From Deltaproteobacteria bacterium (GTDB lineage Bacteria; JADJOY01): a DNA stretch of 64,000 bases. Positions 1-11,484 of the stretch are shown piece by piece. Each line of letters opens with the position of its first letter. Position 1 is the first letter of the stretch. The notes beneath the pieces were generated by a model, which did no database searches, had not been told where the DNA came from, and worked only from the letters and a program-made list of their open reading frames with translations. Location: the NCBI GenBank assembly GCA_016713535.1, contig JADJOY010000014.1, positions 1 to 64,000 of the forward strand, given 5' to 3'. The position numbers and the translations under genes are program-made.

Positions 1-664
1 CGTGCGCGCGAGTACTGGTACCACTTCTCCCGCGACGGCAGCAGATCCATGGGGCTCAGCTTCCACTCGACCGGAGCGGGTCGTCGATGCGTGCCTCGAA
101 CCGCTTCTTCTGCTGCTCGTTGCTCACCTCCAGCCAGAACTTCACGAGGATGATGCCGGCTTCGGCGATGTACTTCTCGATCTCCGGGGCGAGCTCGAGG
201 AATCGATCGTGCTGCTGCTTCGTGCAGAAGCCCATCACATACTCGACGCCGGCGCGGTTGTACCAGCTGCGGTCGAAGATCACGATCTCGCCCGCGGCCG
301 GGAAGTGCGCCATGTAGCGCTGGATGTACATCTGCGACTTCTCGCGGTCGGATGGGGCCGGCAGCGCCACCTGCCGGAACACGCGTGGGCTCACTCGCTC
401 GGTGATCGCCTTGATGGTTCCGCCCTTGCCCGCGGCATCCCTGCCTTCGAACACCACGATGACACGCAGCCCCTTGTACTTCACCCACTCCTGCAGCTTG
501 CACAGCTCGGCCTGAAGACGCTTGAGCTCCTTCTCGTAGGCCTTGCGCTTGAGTGGGCCGCGGATCTCGCCCTTCTCGGCCTGCTGCTTGTCCTTCTTCG
601 CCTTCTTGTCCTCGACTTCTCCGCCGGCTCGTTCTTCCTCGTGTTTTGCCTTGTTCTTGGCCAT
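1..664 (-). CDS. ppk2: Polyphosphate kinase 2, class I (partial, frameshifted)
   Basis: PPK2 transfers phosphate between polyphosphate and nucleoside diphosphates in the cytoplasm. Seen: Walker A GRDAAGKGG at about residues 74-82 and a Walker-B-like segment IVIFDRSWYNRAG with Asp at about 131, in the single-domain class I layout. The first 45 residues are Lys/Glu-rich. The ATG at 664 is chosen because the conserved fold starts soon after it; codons upstream look non-coding. The reading frame stops at 56-58 after RIDDPLR, but the expected continuation (EWKLSPMDLL, then EKWYQYSRA) is present in another frame down to base 1. One frameshift therefore lies at about 65-76, and the C-terminus is outside the window. 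It follows ldh by 61 bases on the same strand and may be the last gene of the porin-ldh run. Confidence 0.9.
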
Positions 665-725
665 GGCCGTCTCCATCCCTTCGTTTGGTCGCGCGGTGAG
701 CCCGCGTTGCGTCACTGCCCAACTC

Positions 726-1651
<926 letters not shown>

Positions 1652-3082
1652 TCAGAAGATCGAGTAGAGCACGCCGAACTGGGCTCGCCCCACGTCACCC
1701 GTCGACCCGTCCTGGGTCTCCTTGTGGCCGTAGAGCCCCTCGAGGCCGAGCGTCAGGCGCTCGCGGATCTGCCACATCACGTTGAGGCTCGCGTAATGGG
1801 TGGCATGGTACGCGTCCGGCCCTTGCGACTCTTCGTTCTCCATCTCGACGTAGCCGTAGCTTCCAGTCGAACGCCACTCCTCGTTCCAGTGGTGCGTGTA
1901 CCCGATCAGCACGCCGAGGTAAGGCAGCGCCACCAAGTCGCCGCCCTCGTCGAAGGCCGCGTCGGTGTCGAAGAAGCCGGCGTCGTTCGAGTAGCGGCCG
2001 ATGCCGTGGCCGTAGGTGAGCTGCGCCAGGAGCGTGTCGCGACCGAAAAGGTCGAACGCACCGGACAGATTCAGGCCCCATCCGAGCACCGACTGGTCGT
2101 CGGTCGCGGGGCCCGTCGTCACTTCCTCCGAAACGCCTCGAGTGCCGATGTCCCGCAGGATGGTGGCGAACTGGACGTGCCCGACCTTGCTGCGCTCCCA
2201 CCTCACGTTGAACCCGCCATCGGGTGCGTGGTTCACGCCTTTCACCGCCTCGCCATCGAGCGTCGAGGGCAACGACTCGGGCTGCTCGAGGCCGAGCGTG
2301 ATCGCCCACTCGGGGATGAGCGAGAGCTGGTAGTGGACTAGCGGAACGCGCGCGAAGATCGCCGAGTTGGGCCCTTCGTAGTCGACCGTGTCGGGCCACA
2401 CGTCGGGGTCCTCGAAGACGCCGTAGGTGTAGCCCACCGTGACGTTGTAGAGCTTCCCGTAGATGTGCTGCATCCGGTAGCCGAACTCGCCGCCGCTCGA
2501 GGCGAAGAAGTCGTTCTGGTAATAGAAGCGGGGAGCGCCGTCGATCTCGGGTGCTCGCACGTCGATGCGGAGCTGGCTTCCCTTGGCGTTGGCGTTGAAC
2601 ACCGCCCCACCGCCCTTGGCCGGGTCACCCGCCACCGGGATCTTGGCGGTGATGAATCGATTGTCGTCGCCCGCATTGTCGGTGTCGTAGGTGAAGTCGA
2701 CGCGAGGCTTGGCGTTGAACTTGATCAGCACCGGCGTGTGAGGAACGGGGATGAACCCGCGGTAGTCGGGCTCGAGAGTGAGGTCGTTCGGGCGCGGCGC
2801 CGGTTCTTGCTGGTCGTTCAGTGCGTCACGCGGTGTGATCGGGCTCTGGGGGGCAGTGGAGCCGAGCGCCGAATCCGTGGCGGTCGCGGGTGCCGCCTTC
2901 TCGAGCGCGTCGACCTTGCGGTTCAGGTCGTCGATCGTGGTTTGAAGATCCCGGATCGTGCTTTTCATCTCTTGGACGTCGGCGGGCTGTGCTTGGGACC
3001 GAGTCAGCGTGGGGAACACGGTGAGCGCAACGATCACAAGAACGAAGGTCCTTCCAAGCGTCGGCTTCGCGAGCGGCGTCAT
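1652..3082 (-). CDS. DcaP-like outer-membrane porin
   Basis: A 476-residue exported protein: signal peptide in residues 1-31 (hydrophobic VLVIVALTVF), then a short coiled coil (about 33-64, heptad-like DVQEMKSTIRDLQ), a linker, and a long barrel with alternating polar/aromatic strands ending in Phe (VLYSIF), typical of BAM substrates. The order coiled coil, 'PHTPVLIKFNAKPRVDFTYD' and 'PRFYYQND' segments is that of the DcaP family, trimeric porins associated with uptake of carboxylates. It leads a leftward run with ldh and ppk2 and is divergent from the serine dehydratase operon, so it may bring in the organic acids or serine used there; the substrate is an inference. Confidence 0.8.
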   Translation of the reverse strand: MTPLAKPTLGRTFVLVIVALTVFPTLTRSQAQPADVQEMKSTIRDLQTTIDDLNRKVDALEKAAPATATDSALGSTAPQSPITPRDALNDQQEPAPRPNDLTLEPDYRGFIPVPHTPVLIKFNAKPRVDFTYDTDNAGDDNRFITAKIPVAGDPAKGGGAVFNANAKGSQLRIDVRAPEIDGAPRFYYQNDFFASSGGEFGYRMQHIYGKLYNVTVGYTYGVFEDPDVWPDTVDYEGPNSAIFARVPLVHYQLSLIPEWAITLGLEQPESLPSTLDGEAVKGVNHAPDGGFNVRWERSKVGHVQFATILRDIGTRGVSEEVTTGPATDDQSVLGWGLNLSGAFDLFGRDTLLAQLTYGHGIGRYSNDAGFFDTDAAFDEGGDLVALPYLGVLIGYTHHWNEEWRSTGSYGYVEMENEESQGPDAYHATHYASLNVMWQIRERLTLGLEGLYGHKETQDGSTGDVGRAQFGVLYSIF

Positions 3083-3966
3083 GTTGCGCCTCCTTGGGTG
3101 TGAAACGGCGAGTCCGGTACTTCACCTCCGGGGCGGGGGAACGGCGGTTCAGCCGCGTGACCCCCCGTCGCACGGCATTCGGTACGGCGCCGTGCGCAAG
3201 CTCTGGATCTGCACGTCTATCCCGGCAGTGCGTCGGTCGGCCGCGGGGTATCGTGAAGGCGAGAGTGAGCAAGGGACGTGCCTCGGCTCGACCGGTTGGC
3301 AGCCAACTGCCCCGCCGATTTCCGAACGGCCGCGCCACGGTGCAAGAAACCCGAGCGGTGCCGCGCTCCTGCCGATCGGTGCGAGGTCTCGCGGGAGGTT
3401 GGTGCGGAACGGGGACCCTGCCGCGAGACATGGTCGGTTCACCGACTCGCTGGGCGCTCGGTGCGCTCGAGTCACCGTCCCACCACGCTCTGCTCCCTCG
3501 TGGATACGTCCGAAGCGCCAAAACGAACGCCTGCGCCTCGAAGCCTCATCCTCGGTGCAGGTGGTCTCGACGCCGTGACCGATGGGTCGAGCCCCCGGGC
3601 TGGTTCGGCGCCGTCGCCGTCGTCCCGGGACGCCCGATCACGGTTCGCTGTGCGCGGTGGAATGACGGTGCACCGATCCCCGTAAAATGCGGAACTGACT
3701 GGATGTTTTGCCGACCGTCGGCGCGGCCATGGCCGCGCGCCGTCGTGAACTCTCTAGCCCTGTTTCGCGATGGTGCGCGACTGCCCGAAGGGGAGAGCTG
3801 CGGCGCGGCGGCCTGCGGCGTAGATGTTGCTCGTGATTCTGGATGACGGTCTGCGCATTCCTGTCGGCTCGTTCGCGGGTCGCTACGTGACGGCACGCTC
3901 TGCGCGGGGCGCGGAGCGTCAGTCGTTCGCTATCAGCACGGCGTCGCAGGCCGTGGAGGAGAGCCC
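3083..3966. other. Divergent intergenic region, 884 bases
   Basis: No convincing gene. Open frames here (for example on the plus strand from 3094) are Arg/Pro/Ser-rich, have no recognisable motif and overlap each other. The region separates two divergent runs and should hold both promoters. A short AT-richer patch lies at about 3681-3712. I looked for an FNR/CRP-type palindrome (TTGAT-N4-ATCAA) because the flanking genes are anaerobic and did not see one. The right end carries the strong ribosome binding site GGAGGAG at 3955-3961, five bases before the ATG at 3967. Confidence 0.6.
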
Positions 3967-5577
3967 ATGAGCTCCAACGATCGAGATACCGCAAGCCTGC
4001 CGATCCTCGAAACAGTCTCGAACCTACGGGATATACCCGATGGCGTCGACCGCCGGTCGTTCTTGATGCGTAGCGCCGTGATCGGCTCGGCCACCGTGAT
4101 CGCGGGCTTGACGCCCGCCGAGCACGATCGCGCCCTCGCGGCCACCTCCGCTGCGCCTCCCGCGGCGGTGGGCGTGTCGCCGGATCTCGATGTGGTGAAG
4201 AAATCGAAGGGGTCGGTGATGACCACCCTGGACGAGTTCTACAAGGTCGGTCCTGGGCCTTCGAGCTCGCACACCATCGGGCCGATGCGGATCACCTACG
4301 ACTTCTACAAGCGGTGCACCAAGCTGCCCGCCGACCAGCTCGCGAAGGTCACCGGTATGAAGGTCCACCTGTTCGGCAGCCTGAGCGCCACCGGCAAAGG
4401 GCATGGCACCGAGCGGGCCGCCCTGGCCGGAATCCTCGGTAAGGAGCCGGCGAGCATCGATCCACTCTTCCTCGACGAGATGCGAACGAGTCCCGACAAG
4501 AGGTTCCCGGTCGTGCTCGGCCCGAAGACCCTCGAGCTGTCGCTCGCCGACATCGTCTACGACGCACCCAAGGGCGATTTTCCTCATCCGAACACGATGA
4601 CGTGCAAGCTGCTCGGCGGCGGCGCCGTGCTCTACGAGCTCGAGTACTACTCGGTCGGCGGCGGCTTCATCGAGTGGAAGGGCTACGAGCCACCCAAGAA
4701 GGGTCAGCCCAAGTACCCGTACTCGACCATGAAGGAGCTTCAGGAGCACGCCGAGAAGAACAAGCTCTCGGTCGCGCAGGTGGTGATGGCTAACGAGATC
4801 GCGGTGTCGGGCAAGAGCGAAGCCGAGATAAATGCCTTCGCCGACAAGATCCTCACCGCCATGGTCAACATCGTGAAGTCCGGTCTCGCGGCGCCGACCG
4901 CCACCCTCCCCGGCCCGATCAAGCTCAAGACCAAGGCCAGCGAGGTCTACAAGCGCGCGATGGACGACGAGTACGTCGGGCAGCGTGGCGTCGGTATCGT
5001 GTCGGCCTATGCCCTCGCCGGCTCCGAAGAGAACGCCCGCGGGCACCTGGTCGTCACCGCGCCGACAGGCGGCTCCGCTGGGGTGATCCCGGCGCTCGTC
5101 TACGTGCTCGGAGAAGGCGGTCGCAAGCTGCCGCAGGTGAAGATCCGCAACGGCCTGCTGGCGGCCGCCGCGATCGGCTACCTCTGCAAGCACAACGCGA
5201 CCCTAGCCGGCGCCGAAGGCGGCTGCCAGGCAGAGATCGGTGTCGCGTCGGCGATGGGTGCCGCGCTGATCGCCCAGGCCCACGATTTCCCGCACCAGGT
5301 GGTGGCGAATGCGGCCGAGTCGTCGCTCCAGCATCACCTGGGGATGACGTGCGATCCGGTCGCTGGATTCGTTCAGGTTCCGTGCATCGAGCGCTGTGCG
5401 TTTGGCGCGGTCAAATCCTGGACCGGCTTCATGATCGCGAGCAATGAGATCCCAGCGGACCGTCGGGTCGACTTCGACACAACGGTGAGCGCGATGGCGC
5501 TGACAGCGAAGGAGATGAACTCGAAGTACAAGGAGACATCCGAAGGCGGGCTCGCGGTATCCGTGGTGCTGTGCTGA
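3967..5577 (+). CDS. L-serine dehydratase, iron-sulfur type, with twin-arginine leader
   Basis: Converts L-serine to pyruvate and ammonia using a [4Fe-4S] cluster. Seen: the substrate motif PSSSHTIGPM at about residues 97-106; Cys in AGAEGGCQAEIG; two more Cys in MTCDPVAGFVQVPC; and a C-terminal Cys as the very last residue (SVVLC), the 'tail-in-mouth' cysteine known in the Legionella enzyme. Beta and alpha parts are in one chain, as in SdaA. Unusually the first 90 residues form an extra leader with DRRSFLMRSAVIGSATVIAG (Arg-Arg at 29-30), a good match to a Tat signal; an internal Met at about 86 starts the normal enzyme (MTTLDEFYKVGPG). The GGAGGAG ribosome site supports the long start at 3967. 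It heads the operon ending in pyruvate formate-lyase, so its pyruvate should feed that enzyme. Confidence 0.9.
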   Translation: MSSNDRDTASLPILETVSNLRDIPDGVDRRSFLMRSAVIGSATVIAGLTPAEHDRALAATSAAPPAAVGVSPDLDVVKKSKGSVMTTLDEFYKVGPGPSSSHTIGPMRITYDFYKRCTKLPADQLAKVTGMKVHLFGSLSATGKGHGTERAALAGILGKEPASIDPLFLDEMRTSPDKRFPVVLGPKTLELSLADIVYDAPKGDFPHPNTMTCKLLGGGAVLYELEYYSVGGGFIEWKGYEPPKKGQPKYPYSTMKELQEHAEKNKLSVAQVVMANEIAVSGKSEAEINAFADKILTAMVNIVKSGLAAPTATLPGPIKLKTKASEVYKRAMDDEYVGQRGVGIVSAYALAGSEENARGHLVVTAPTGGSAGVIPALVYVLGEGGRKLPQVKIRNGLLAAAAIGYLCKHNATLAGAEGGCQAEIGVASAMGAALIAQAHDFPHQVVANAAESSLQHHLGMTCDPVAGFVQVPCIERCAFGAVKSWTGFMIASNEIPADRRVDFDTTVSAMALTAKEMNSKYKETSEGGLAVSVVLC

Positions 5578-5709
5578 GCGGCGCGTCGCAGCTCGTCGCG
5601 CACGAGGTCATCACTCTCGGACGACGAGCGCGGCGCGCGGCGGGCCGGCTCGCGTGGTGATGCCGCGCTCACGCCCAGTCGCGGCTGGCGCGCGATACGA
5701 GGAGCGTCG

Positions 5710-6959
5710 ATGAGCAAGGCAGCGAGGACGGCGGCGGTCGCGTGGCTCGTGACCGCCGTGTACTACTTCTACCAGTACTCGCTGCGCTCCGCGCCCGCGG
5801 TGATGATGCCGCAGCTCTCCGAGGCGTTCGGCCTGAACGCGATGGGCGTCGCCTCGATGGTCGGCCTCTTCTACTGGGGGTACTCGCCGTTCAGCCTGGT
5901 GGCGGGTGCCGCGATGGATCGGCTCGGACCCCGCAAGGTGGTTCCGATAGGCGCCGCCATGGTCGGGATCGGCGCCTTGCTCTTCAGCACCGGGAACGCC
6001 ACCGCCGCGAGCGCGGGACGGGTGTTGCAGGAGCTGGCGGGGTGTTCGCGCTGGTGGGCGCGGTGTACATCGCCACCACCAGCTTCCCCGCGTCGCTCGC
6101 GGCGACGCTCATCGGCGCGACCCAGATGTTCGGGATGGCGGGCGGATCCGCGGGCCAGTTCGTGGTGGGGCCGGCGATCACCGCCGGCCTCGTGTGGAAT
6201 CGGTTCTGGCTCGGCATGGGCTTCGCCGGCCTGGTCATCAGCGTGCTGCTCTTCGTCTTGCTGCCCAAGCAGGAACGCACCGAGGAGCGCCCCGACTGGG
6301 TGAAAGGCGCCGTGCGTGCGATGGGCTCCGTGCTCCGCAACCCGCAATCCGTCCTGTGCGGGATGATCGCCGGACTGCTGTTCATCCCCACGACCATCTT
6401 CGACATGATCTGGGGGGTGCGCTACCTGCAGGAGGCACGCGGCTTCGAGTACGGCGCCGCGGTGATGCGGTCGGCGATGGTCCCGCTGGGATGGATCATC
6501 GGTTGCCCGCTCCTCGGCTTCGTCTCGGACCGGATCGGGCGCCGCAAGCCGGTGATCCTGGGCGGTGCGGTGGTGCTGCTCGCGTGTCTCGCGTGGATCC
6601 TGTTCGGCCGCGCCGACGTGTTCCCGCCCTACGTCCTCGCGATCATCGCCGGCATCGCGTCGGGTGCCGCGATGCTGCCTTACACGGTCATCAAGGAGGC
6701 GAACCCGCCCGAGGTGGGCGGCACGGCCACCGGTGTCATCAACTTCCTGAACTTCACGTTCAGCGCACTCTTGGGCCCCGTGTTCGGCGGGGTCCTACGC
6801 CGCGTCGCCGGCGGCGCGAGCCAGGCCGCGCTGGAGCACTACCAGGCCGCGTTCCAGCCCCTGCTCTACGGAGTGGGGCTCGCGATCCTGCTCACGCTGT
6901 TCTTGAGGGAAACGGGATCGGCGGTCCGAGCGCCGGTACCGACACGGGGGAGCGCATGA
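5710..6959 (+). CDS. MFS transporter (one frameshift)
   Basis: Twelve-helix major facilitator. The N-terminal half (from MSKAARTAAVAWLVTAVYYF) has the loop-2-like signature DRLGPRKVV, and the C-terminal half has DRIGRRKPV. The frame shifts at about 6030-6045: 'RVLQ' continues as 'GAGGVFALVGAVYIA' in another frame, explained by one missing G (CAGGAGCTG where CAGGGAGCTG is expected). Together the halves give about 416 aa. The TGA overlaps the ATG of the next gene (ATGA at 6956-6959), so translation of the two is probably coupled. Substrate cannot be read from the sequence; serine, a carboxylate or formate/acetate export would fit the neighbours. The family assignment is firm, the substrate is not. 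Confidence 0.85.
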
Positions 6960-7888
6960 AGACCAAGACCGGAACCGGTAAGTACGAGAGTCTGCTCGAG
7001 CGCTGCAAGAGCCTGGACCCGGTCCCAACGGCGGTGGCTCATCCGTGCGAGGCGTCGGCTCTGAGTGGTGCGATCGAAGCGGGCGAGCTGGGCCTGATCC
7101 AGCCGATCCTGGTCGGTCCCGCCGCGAAGATCGCGGAGGTCGCGAAGGCGGCGGGCGTGGACCTCGGGAAGACGGAAATCATCGACGCCGCCCACAGTCA
7201 CGCCTCGGCCGCCAAGGCCGTCGAGCTGGTCCGGCAGGGAAGGGCCGAGCTCCTGATGAAAGGCAGCCTTCACACCGACGAGCTCCTCGGCGCGGTGGTG
7301 GCGCGAGAGACCGGGCTGCGGACGGGAAGGCGGCTGAGCCACGTGTTCATCATGGACGTGCCCACCTACCACAAGGTGCTGGTGATCACCGACGCTGCGA
7401 TCAACATCGCGCCCACCCTCGAGGACAAGGTCGACATCTGCCAGAACGCGATCGATCTGTGCGTTTCGCTGGGAGTGGAGAAGCCCAAGGTCGCCATCCT
7501 GGCCGCGGTCGAGACGGTGAACTCGAAGATGTCGGCGACGCTGGATGCGGCCGCGCTCTGCAAGATGGCGGAGCGCGGGCAGATCACCGGAGGCATCCTC
7601 GACGGACCGCTCGCCTTCGACAACGCGATCAGCGCCGAGGCCGCGAAGACCAAGAAGATCCAGTCGCCGGTCGCCGGTGACCCCGACATCCTCCTCGCGC
7701 CTGACCTCGAAGCCGGCAACATCCTGGCGAAGCAGCTGATCTTCCTCGCCAACGCAGACAGTGCCGGATTGGTCCTCGGCGCGCGCGTGCCGATCATCCT
7801 GACCAGCCGCGCCGACAGCGTTCGCTCCAGGATCGCGAGCTGTGCGGTGGCGGTGCTAGCGGCGTACGCGCGCCGGACGAAAGCGTAG
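6956..7888 (+). CDS. Phosphate acetyl/butyryltransferase (Pta/Ptb family)
   Basis: A 310-aa enzyme of the PTA_PTB family that converts acyl-CoA and phosphate to acyl phosphate and CoA. Seen: N-terminal CEASALSGAIEA, ILVGPAAKI, LLMKGSLHTDELLGAVV, and the C-terminal block DILLAPDLEAGNILAKQL followed by ADSAGLVLGARVPIILTSRAD, all in the family order. It lacks the long N-terminal DRTGG-type regulatory domain of enteric Pta. With acetate kinase immediately downstream (73-base gap) and pyruvate formate-lyase after that, the substrate is most likely acetyl-CoA. Start at the ATG of an ATGA overlap with the transporter gene. No frameshift. Confidence 0.88.
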   Translation: MKTKTGTGKYESLLERCKSLDPVPTAVAHPCEASALSGAIEAGELGLIQPILVGPAAKIAEVAKAAGVDLGKTEIIDAAHSHASAAKAVELVRQGRAELLMKGSLHTDELLGAVVARETGLRTGRRLSHVFIMDVPTYHKVLVITDAAINIAPTLEDKVDICQNAIDLCVSLGVEKPKVAILAAVETVNSKMSATLDAAALCKMAERGQITGGILDGPLAFDNAISAEAAKTKKIQSPVAGDPDILLAPDLEAGNILAKQLIFLANADSAGLVLGARVPIILTSRADSVRSRIASCAVAVLAAYARRTKA

Positions 7889-7961
7889 CGAGTGGCGCGA
7901 GATGCTCAGCTGTCCCCGTGGGCCACGTGCCCATCGCCCTCGCCGCGAGGAGTGAGCCGCA

Positions 7962-9157
7962 ATGGATGACTATGCCCTGGTCCTGAACGCGGGCTCGTCG
8001 AGCCTCAAGTTCTGTGTCTACCGCCGACCGCCGGCGACCGGCTGGAGCCTCGCGTCGCGGGGTCAGGTCGAGGGCATCGGAACCACGCCGCGGTTGACGG
8101 TGAAGGACGACTCCGGCGCGAAGCTGGTGGACGAGAAGCTCTCGGATGCGGTTCGCGATGGGCGCGCCGCGCTCGACGCGCTCGCCGGCTGGCTGCGCTC
8201 GTCCTACGGCGGGGCCAAGGTGCTCGGCGTCGGCCACCGGGTGGTTCACGGTGGAGCGTGCTTCGCCGGACCGGCGATCGTGACGCCCGAGGTGCTCGAG
8301 GAGCTGCGCGCGCTGATCCCGCTCGCGCCGCTTCATCAACCCCACAACCTCGCGGCCATCGAGGCCGTGGCGGAGCGCCTTCCCGGCGTGCCCCAGGTGG
8401 CGTGCTTCGACACCAGCTTCCACCGCGGTCAGCCGGCGGTCGCGGAGCTGATCGCCCTGCCCCGGGAGATCCGCGAGACCGGGGTGCAGCGCTACGGCTT
8501 CCACGGCCTTTCGTACGAGTACATCGCCTCGGTTCTGCCCGAGGTCGCACCCGAGATCGCGTCCGGGCGGGTGATCGTGGCCCATCTCGGCAGCGGCGCC
8601 AGCCTGTGCGCGATGAAGGACTTGAAAAGCGTCGACAGCACCTTCGGGTTCACCGCCCTCGACGGTTTGTGCATGGGCACGCGCCCCGGGTCGGTCGACC
8701 CGGGGGTGATCCTCCATCTCTTCCAGACTCTCGGGCTCTCGGCGAAGGAAGTGGAGACGATCCTCTACAAGCGCTCGGGTCTGCTCGGCATCTCCGGCGT
8801 CAGTAACGACATGCGCGAGCTGATCGAAAGCCCCGAGCCCGCGGCGCGGCTGGCCGTGGATTTCTTCGTGTACCGCGCCGCCAAGGAGGTCGGGGCCCTC
8901 GCCTCGGTGCTCGGTGGCCTCGACGGACTGGTGTTCACCGCGGGGATCGGCGAGAACTCGGCCGAGGTCCGCAGGCGAATCGGCGCGGCGTGCGCCTGGC
9001 TCGGCCTCGAGCTCGACGAGGCCGCCAACGCTCGGCGGGGGCCGCGAATCTCCACCGCGGGAAGCAAGCTTTCGGCATGGGTCATCCCCACCAACGAGGA
9101 ACTGATGATCGCCCGACACACGGCGAGGCTGCTGGGAATCGCCGGGCCCGTCCGTGA
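7962..9157 (+). CDS. ackA: Acetate kinase (frame runs on into pflB)
   Basis: Makes acetate and ATP from acetyl phosphate. Seen: start ALVLNAGSSSLKF, GVGHRVVHGG, ACFDTSFHR, YGFHGLSYEYI, HLGSGAS, and near the end FTAGIGENSAEVR, all diagnostic of the family. GAGGAG (7947-7952) lies nine bases before the ATG. The expected end is at about residue 398 (ARHTARLLGIAG). In the given sequence there is no in-frame stop there: the same frame continues into pflB. A TGA at 9155-9157, one frame over, would end AckA at the usual length, so a one-base error in the GGGCCC stretch just before it is the simplest explanation. I give 9157 as the probable end. Confidence 0.88.
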
Positions 9158-9179
9158 CGGTCGAGGCAAGGAGTCGTTC

Positions 9180-11484
9180 ATGACAACGAGCGCGATCCGC
9201 GTCTCGAAGGCCGAGAGCTCGAGCCCGGCCACAGCGCCCACGGCGGCCACCGGACCGTCGCCCTGGCGTGGTTTCAAGGCGGGTCTGTGGCAGAAGGAGA
9301 TCGACCTTCGCGACTTCATCCAGCAGAACTACGACCCGTACCTGGGGGATGAGGCGTTCCTTGCGCGCGCGACCACGCGCACGAAGAAGATCTGGGAGCG
9401 GCTCAACGAGCTGTTCGTCGAGGAGCGCAAGAAGGGAGTGCTCGACGTCTCGCAGATTCCGAGCACCATCACCGCCCACGCGCCCGGCTACATCGACCGT
9501 GACAACGAAGTCATCGTCGGCCTCCAGACCGATGCTCCGCTCAAGCGCGCGATCATGCCGAACGGCGGGTTCCGGATGGTGGTCACCGCCCTCAAGACCT
9601 ACGGCTACGAGCCCGATCCGCACGTCGTCGAGACCTTCACCAAGTACCGGAAGAACCACAACGAAGGCGTCTTCGACGCGTACACGGCGGATGTGCGTCG
9701 ATGCCGTAGCTCCCACATCCTCACCGGGCTCCCCGACGCCTACGGCCGCGGCCGCATCATCGGCGACTATCGCCGGTTGGCCTCTCTACGGCATCACCCG
9801 CCTCATCGAGGAGAAGCAGCGCGAGAAGGCGGCGCTCGACGGAGCGATGTCCACCGACGCGATCATCCGCGATCGGGAGGAGCTCTCGGAGCAGATCCGG
9901 TCGCTCCAGGAGCTCCAGAAGATGGCTGCCAGCTACGGGTTCGACGTCTCCCGGCCGGCGGTGAGCGCTCGGGAAGCCGTGCAGTGGACCTACTTCGGGT
10001 ACTTGGCCGCCGTGAAGGAGCAAAACGGCGCCGCCATGTCGCTGGGCCGCACCTCGAGCTTCTTCGACATCTACATCCCGCGTGACCTCGCCGAAGGGGT
10101 GCTCACCGAGGAGCAGGCTCAGGAGATCATCGACGACTTCGTCATCAAGCTGCGCATCGTGCGCTTCCTGCGGACACCGGAGTACGACGAGCTCTTCGCC
10201 GGCGATCCCACCTGGGTCACCGAGTCGATCGGCGGCATGGGCGAGGACGGCCGTACGCTGGTGACCAAGACCAGCTTCCGGGTGCTACAGACGCTCTACA
10301 ACCTCGGTCCCGCACCCGAGCCGAACCTGACGATCTGGTATTCGCCACGGTTGCCGGACGGCTTCCGGCGGTTCGCGGCCAAGGTCGCCATCGACACCAG
10401 CTCGCTCCAGTTCGAGAGCGACGAGCTCATGCGAACCGCGCTGGGCGATGACGGCGCCATCGCTTGCTGTGTGTCGCCGATGCAGGTCGGCAAGTCGATG
10501 CAGTTCTTCGGGGCTCGGGCGAACCTCGCCAAGTGCATGCTCTACGCGATCAACGGTGGACGCGACGAGGTGAGCGGTGAGCAGGTGGCCCCGGCGTTCG
10601 GTGCCGTCGAGGGCGACTACCTCGACTTCGACGACGTCGTCGCACGGTACGAGCGAATGATGGATTGGCTCGCGGGCGTGTACGTGAACGCGATGAACGT
10701 CATCCACTACATGCACGACAAATACGCCTACGAACGGATCGAGATGGCGCTCCACGACTACGCGCCGATGCGAACAATGGCGTTCGGAATCGCGGGGCTC
10801 TCCGTGGTCGCCGACAGCCTGTCGGCGATCAAGCACGCGAAGGTCCGCGTGGTTCGGGACGAAACTGGCCTGGTGGTCGACTACCAGACGGAGGGCGAGT
10901 TCCCGACGTTCGGCAACCACGACAACCGCGTCGACCACCTGGCGTCGTGGCTCGTCACCACCTTCATGAACAAGCTGCGCAAGTATCCGACCTATCGTGA
11001 CGCCGTCCACACCCAGTCGATCCTCACCATCACGTCGAACGTGGTCTACGGAAAGGCCACGGGGAACACCCCCGACGGTCGCCGCAAAGGCGAGCCGTTC
11101 GCGCCCGGTGCCAACCCGATGCACGGTCGCGACAGCCATGGCCTGCACGCCGCCGCGGCCTCGGTGGCGAAGCTGCCGTACCGCGATGCGGCGGACGGCA
11201 TCTCCCTCACGGCGACGATGGTCCCCGGGTCTCTCGGCCGGGTCGCCGCCGACCGGACCACCAACCTCACCGCGATCCTGGACGCGTACTTCTCCGTCAC
11301 CGGCTACCACATGAACGTGAACGTACTGAACCGCGAGACGCTGATGGACGCGATGGACCACCCAGAGAAGTATCCGCACCTGACGATCCGGGTCTCGGGA
11401 TACGCGGTCAACTTCGTGCGGCTCACGCGCGAGCAGCAGATGGACGTCATCCACCGGACGTTCCACGGTGAAGGCCATGTCTGA
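9180..11484 (+). CDS. pflB: Pyruvate formate-lyase, catalytic subunit (one frameshift)
   Basis: Glycyl-radical enzyme: pyruvate + CoA -> acetyl-CoA + formate; anaerobic, oxygen-sensitive. Seen: the paired catalytic cysteines in [22 protein letters not shown], which separate true PFL from the glycerol and choline relatives, and the radical glycine loop [17 protein letters not shown] near the C-terminus. Combined length is about 767 aa. The frame changes at about 9781-9784: GDYRRLA should run on as [11 protein letters not shown], and one extra base is present. The start ATG at 9180 has AAGGAG six bases upstream, so separate initiation is likely even though the ackA frame is open through it. It overlaps the start of pflA. 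Confidence 0.93.

Noticed and set aside
3094-3846. Open frame in the divergent region between the porin and serine dehydratase
   Set aside because: No ribosome site, no motif, and residue composition of random high-GC translation.
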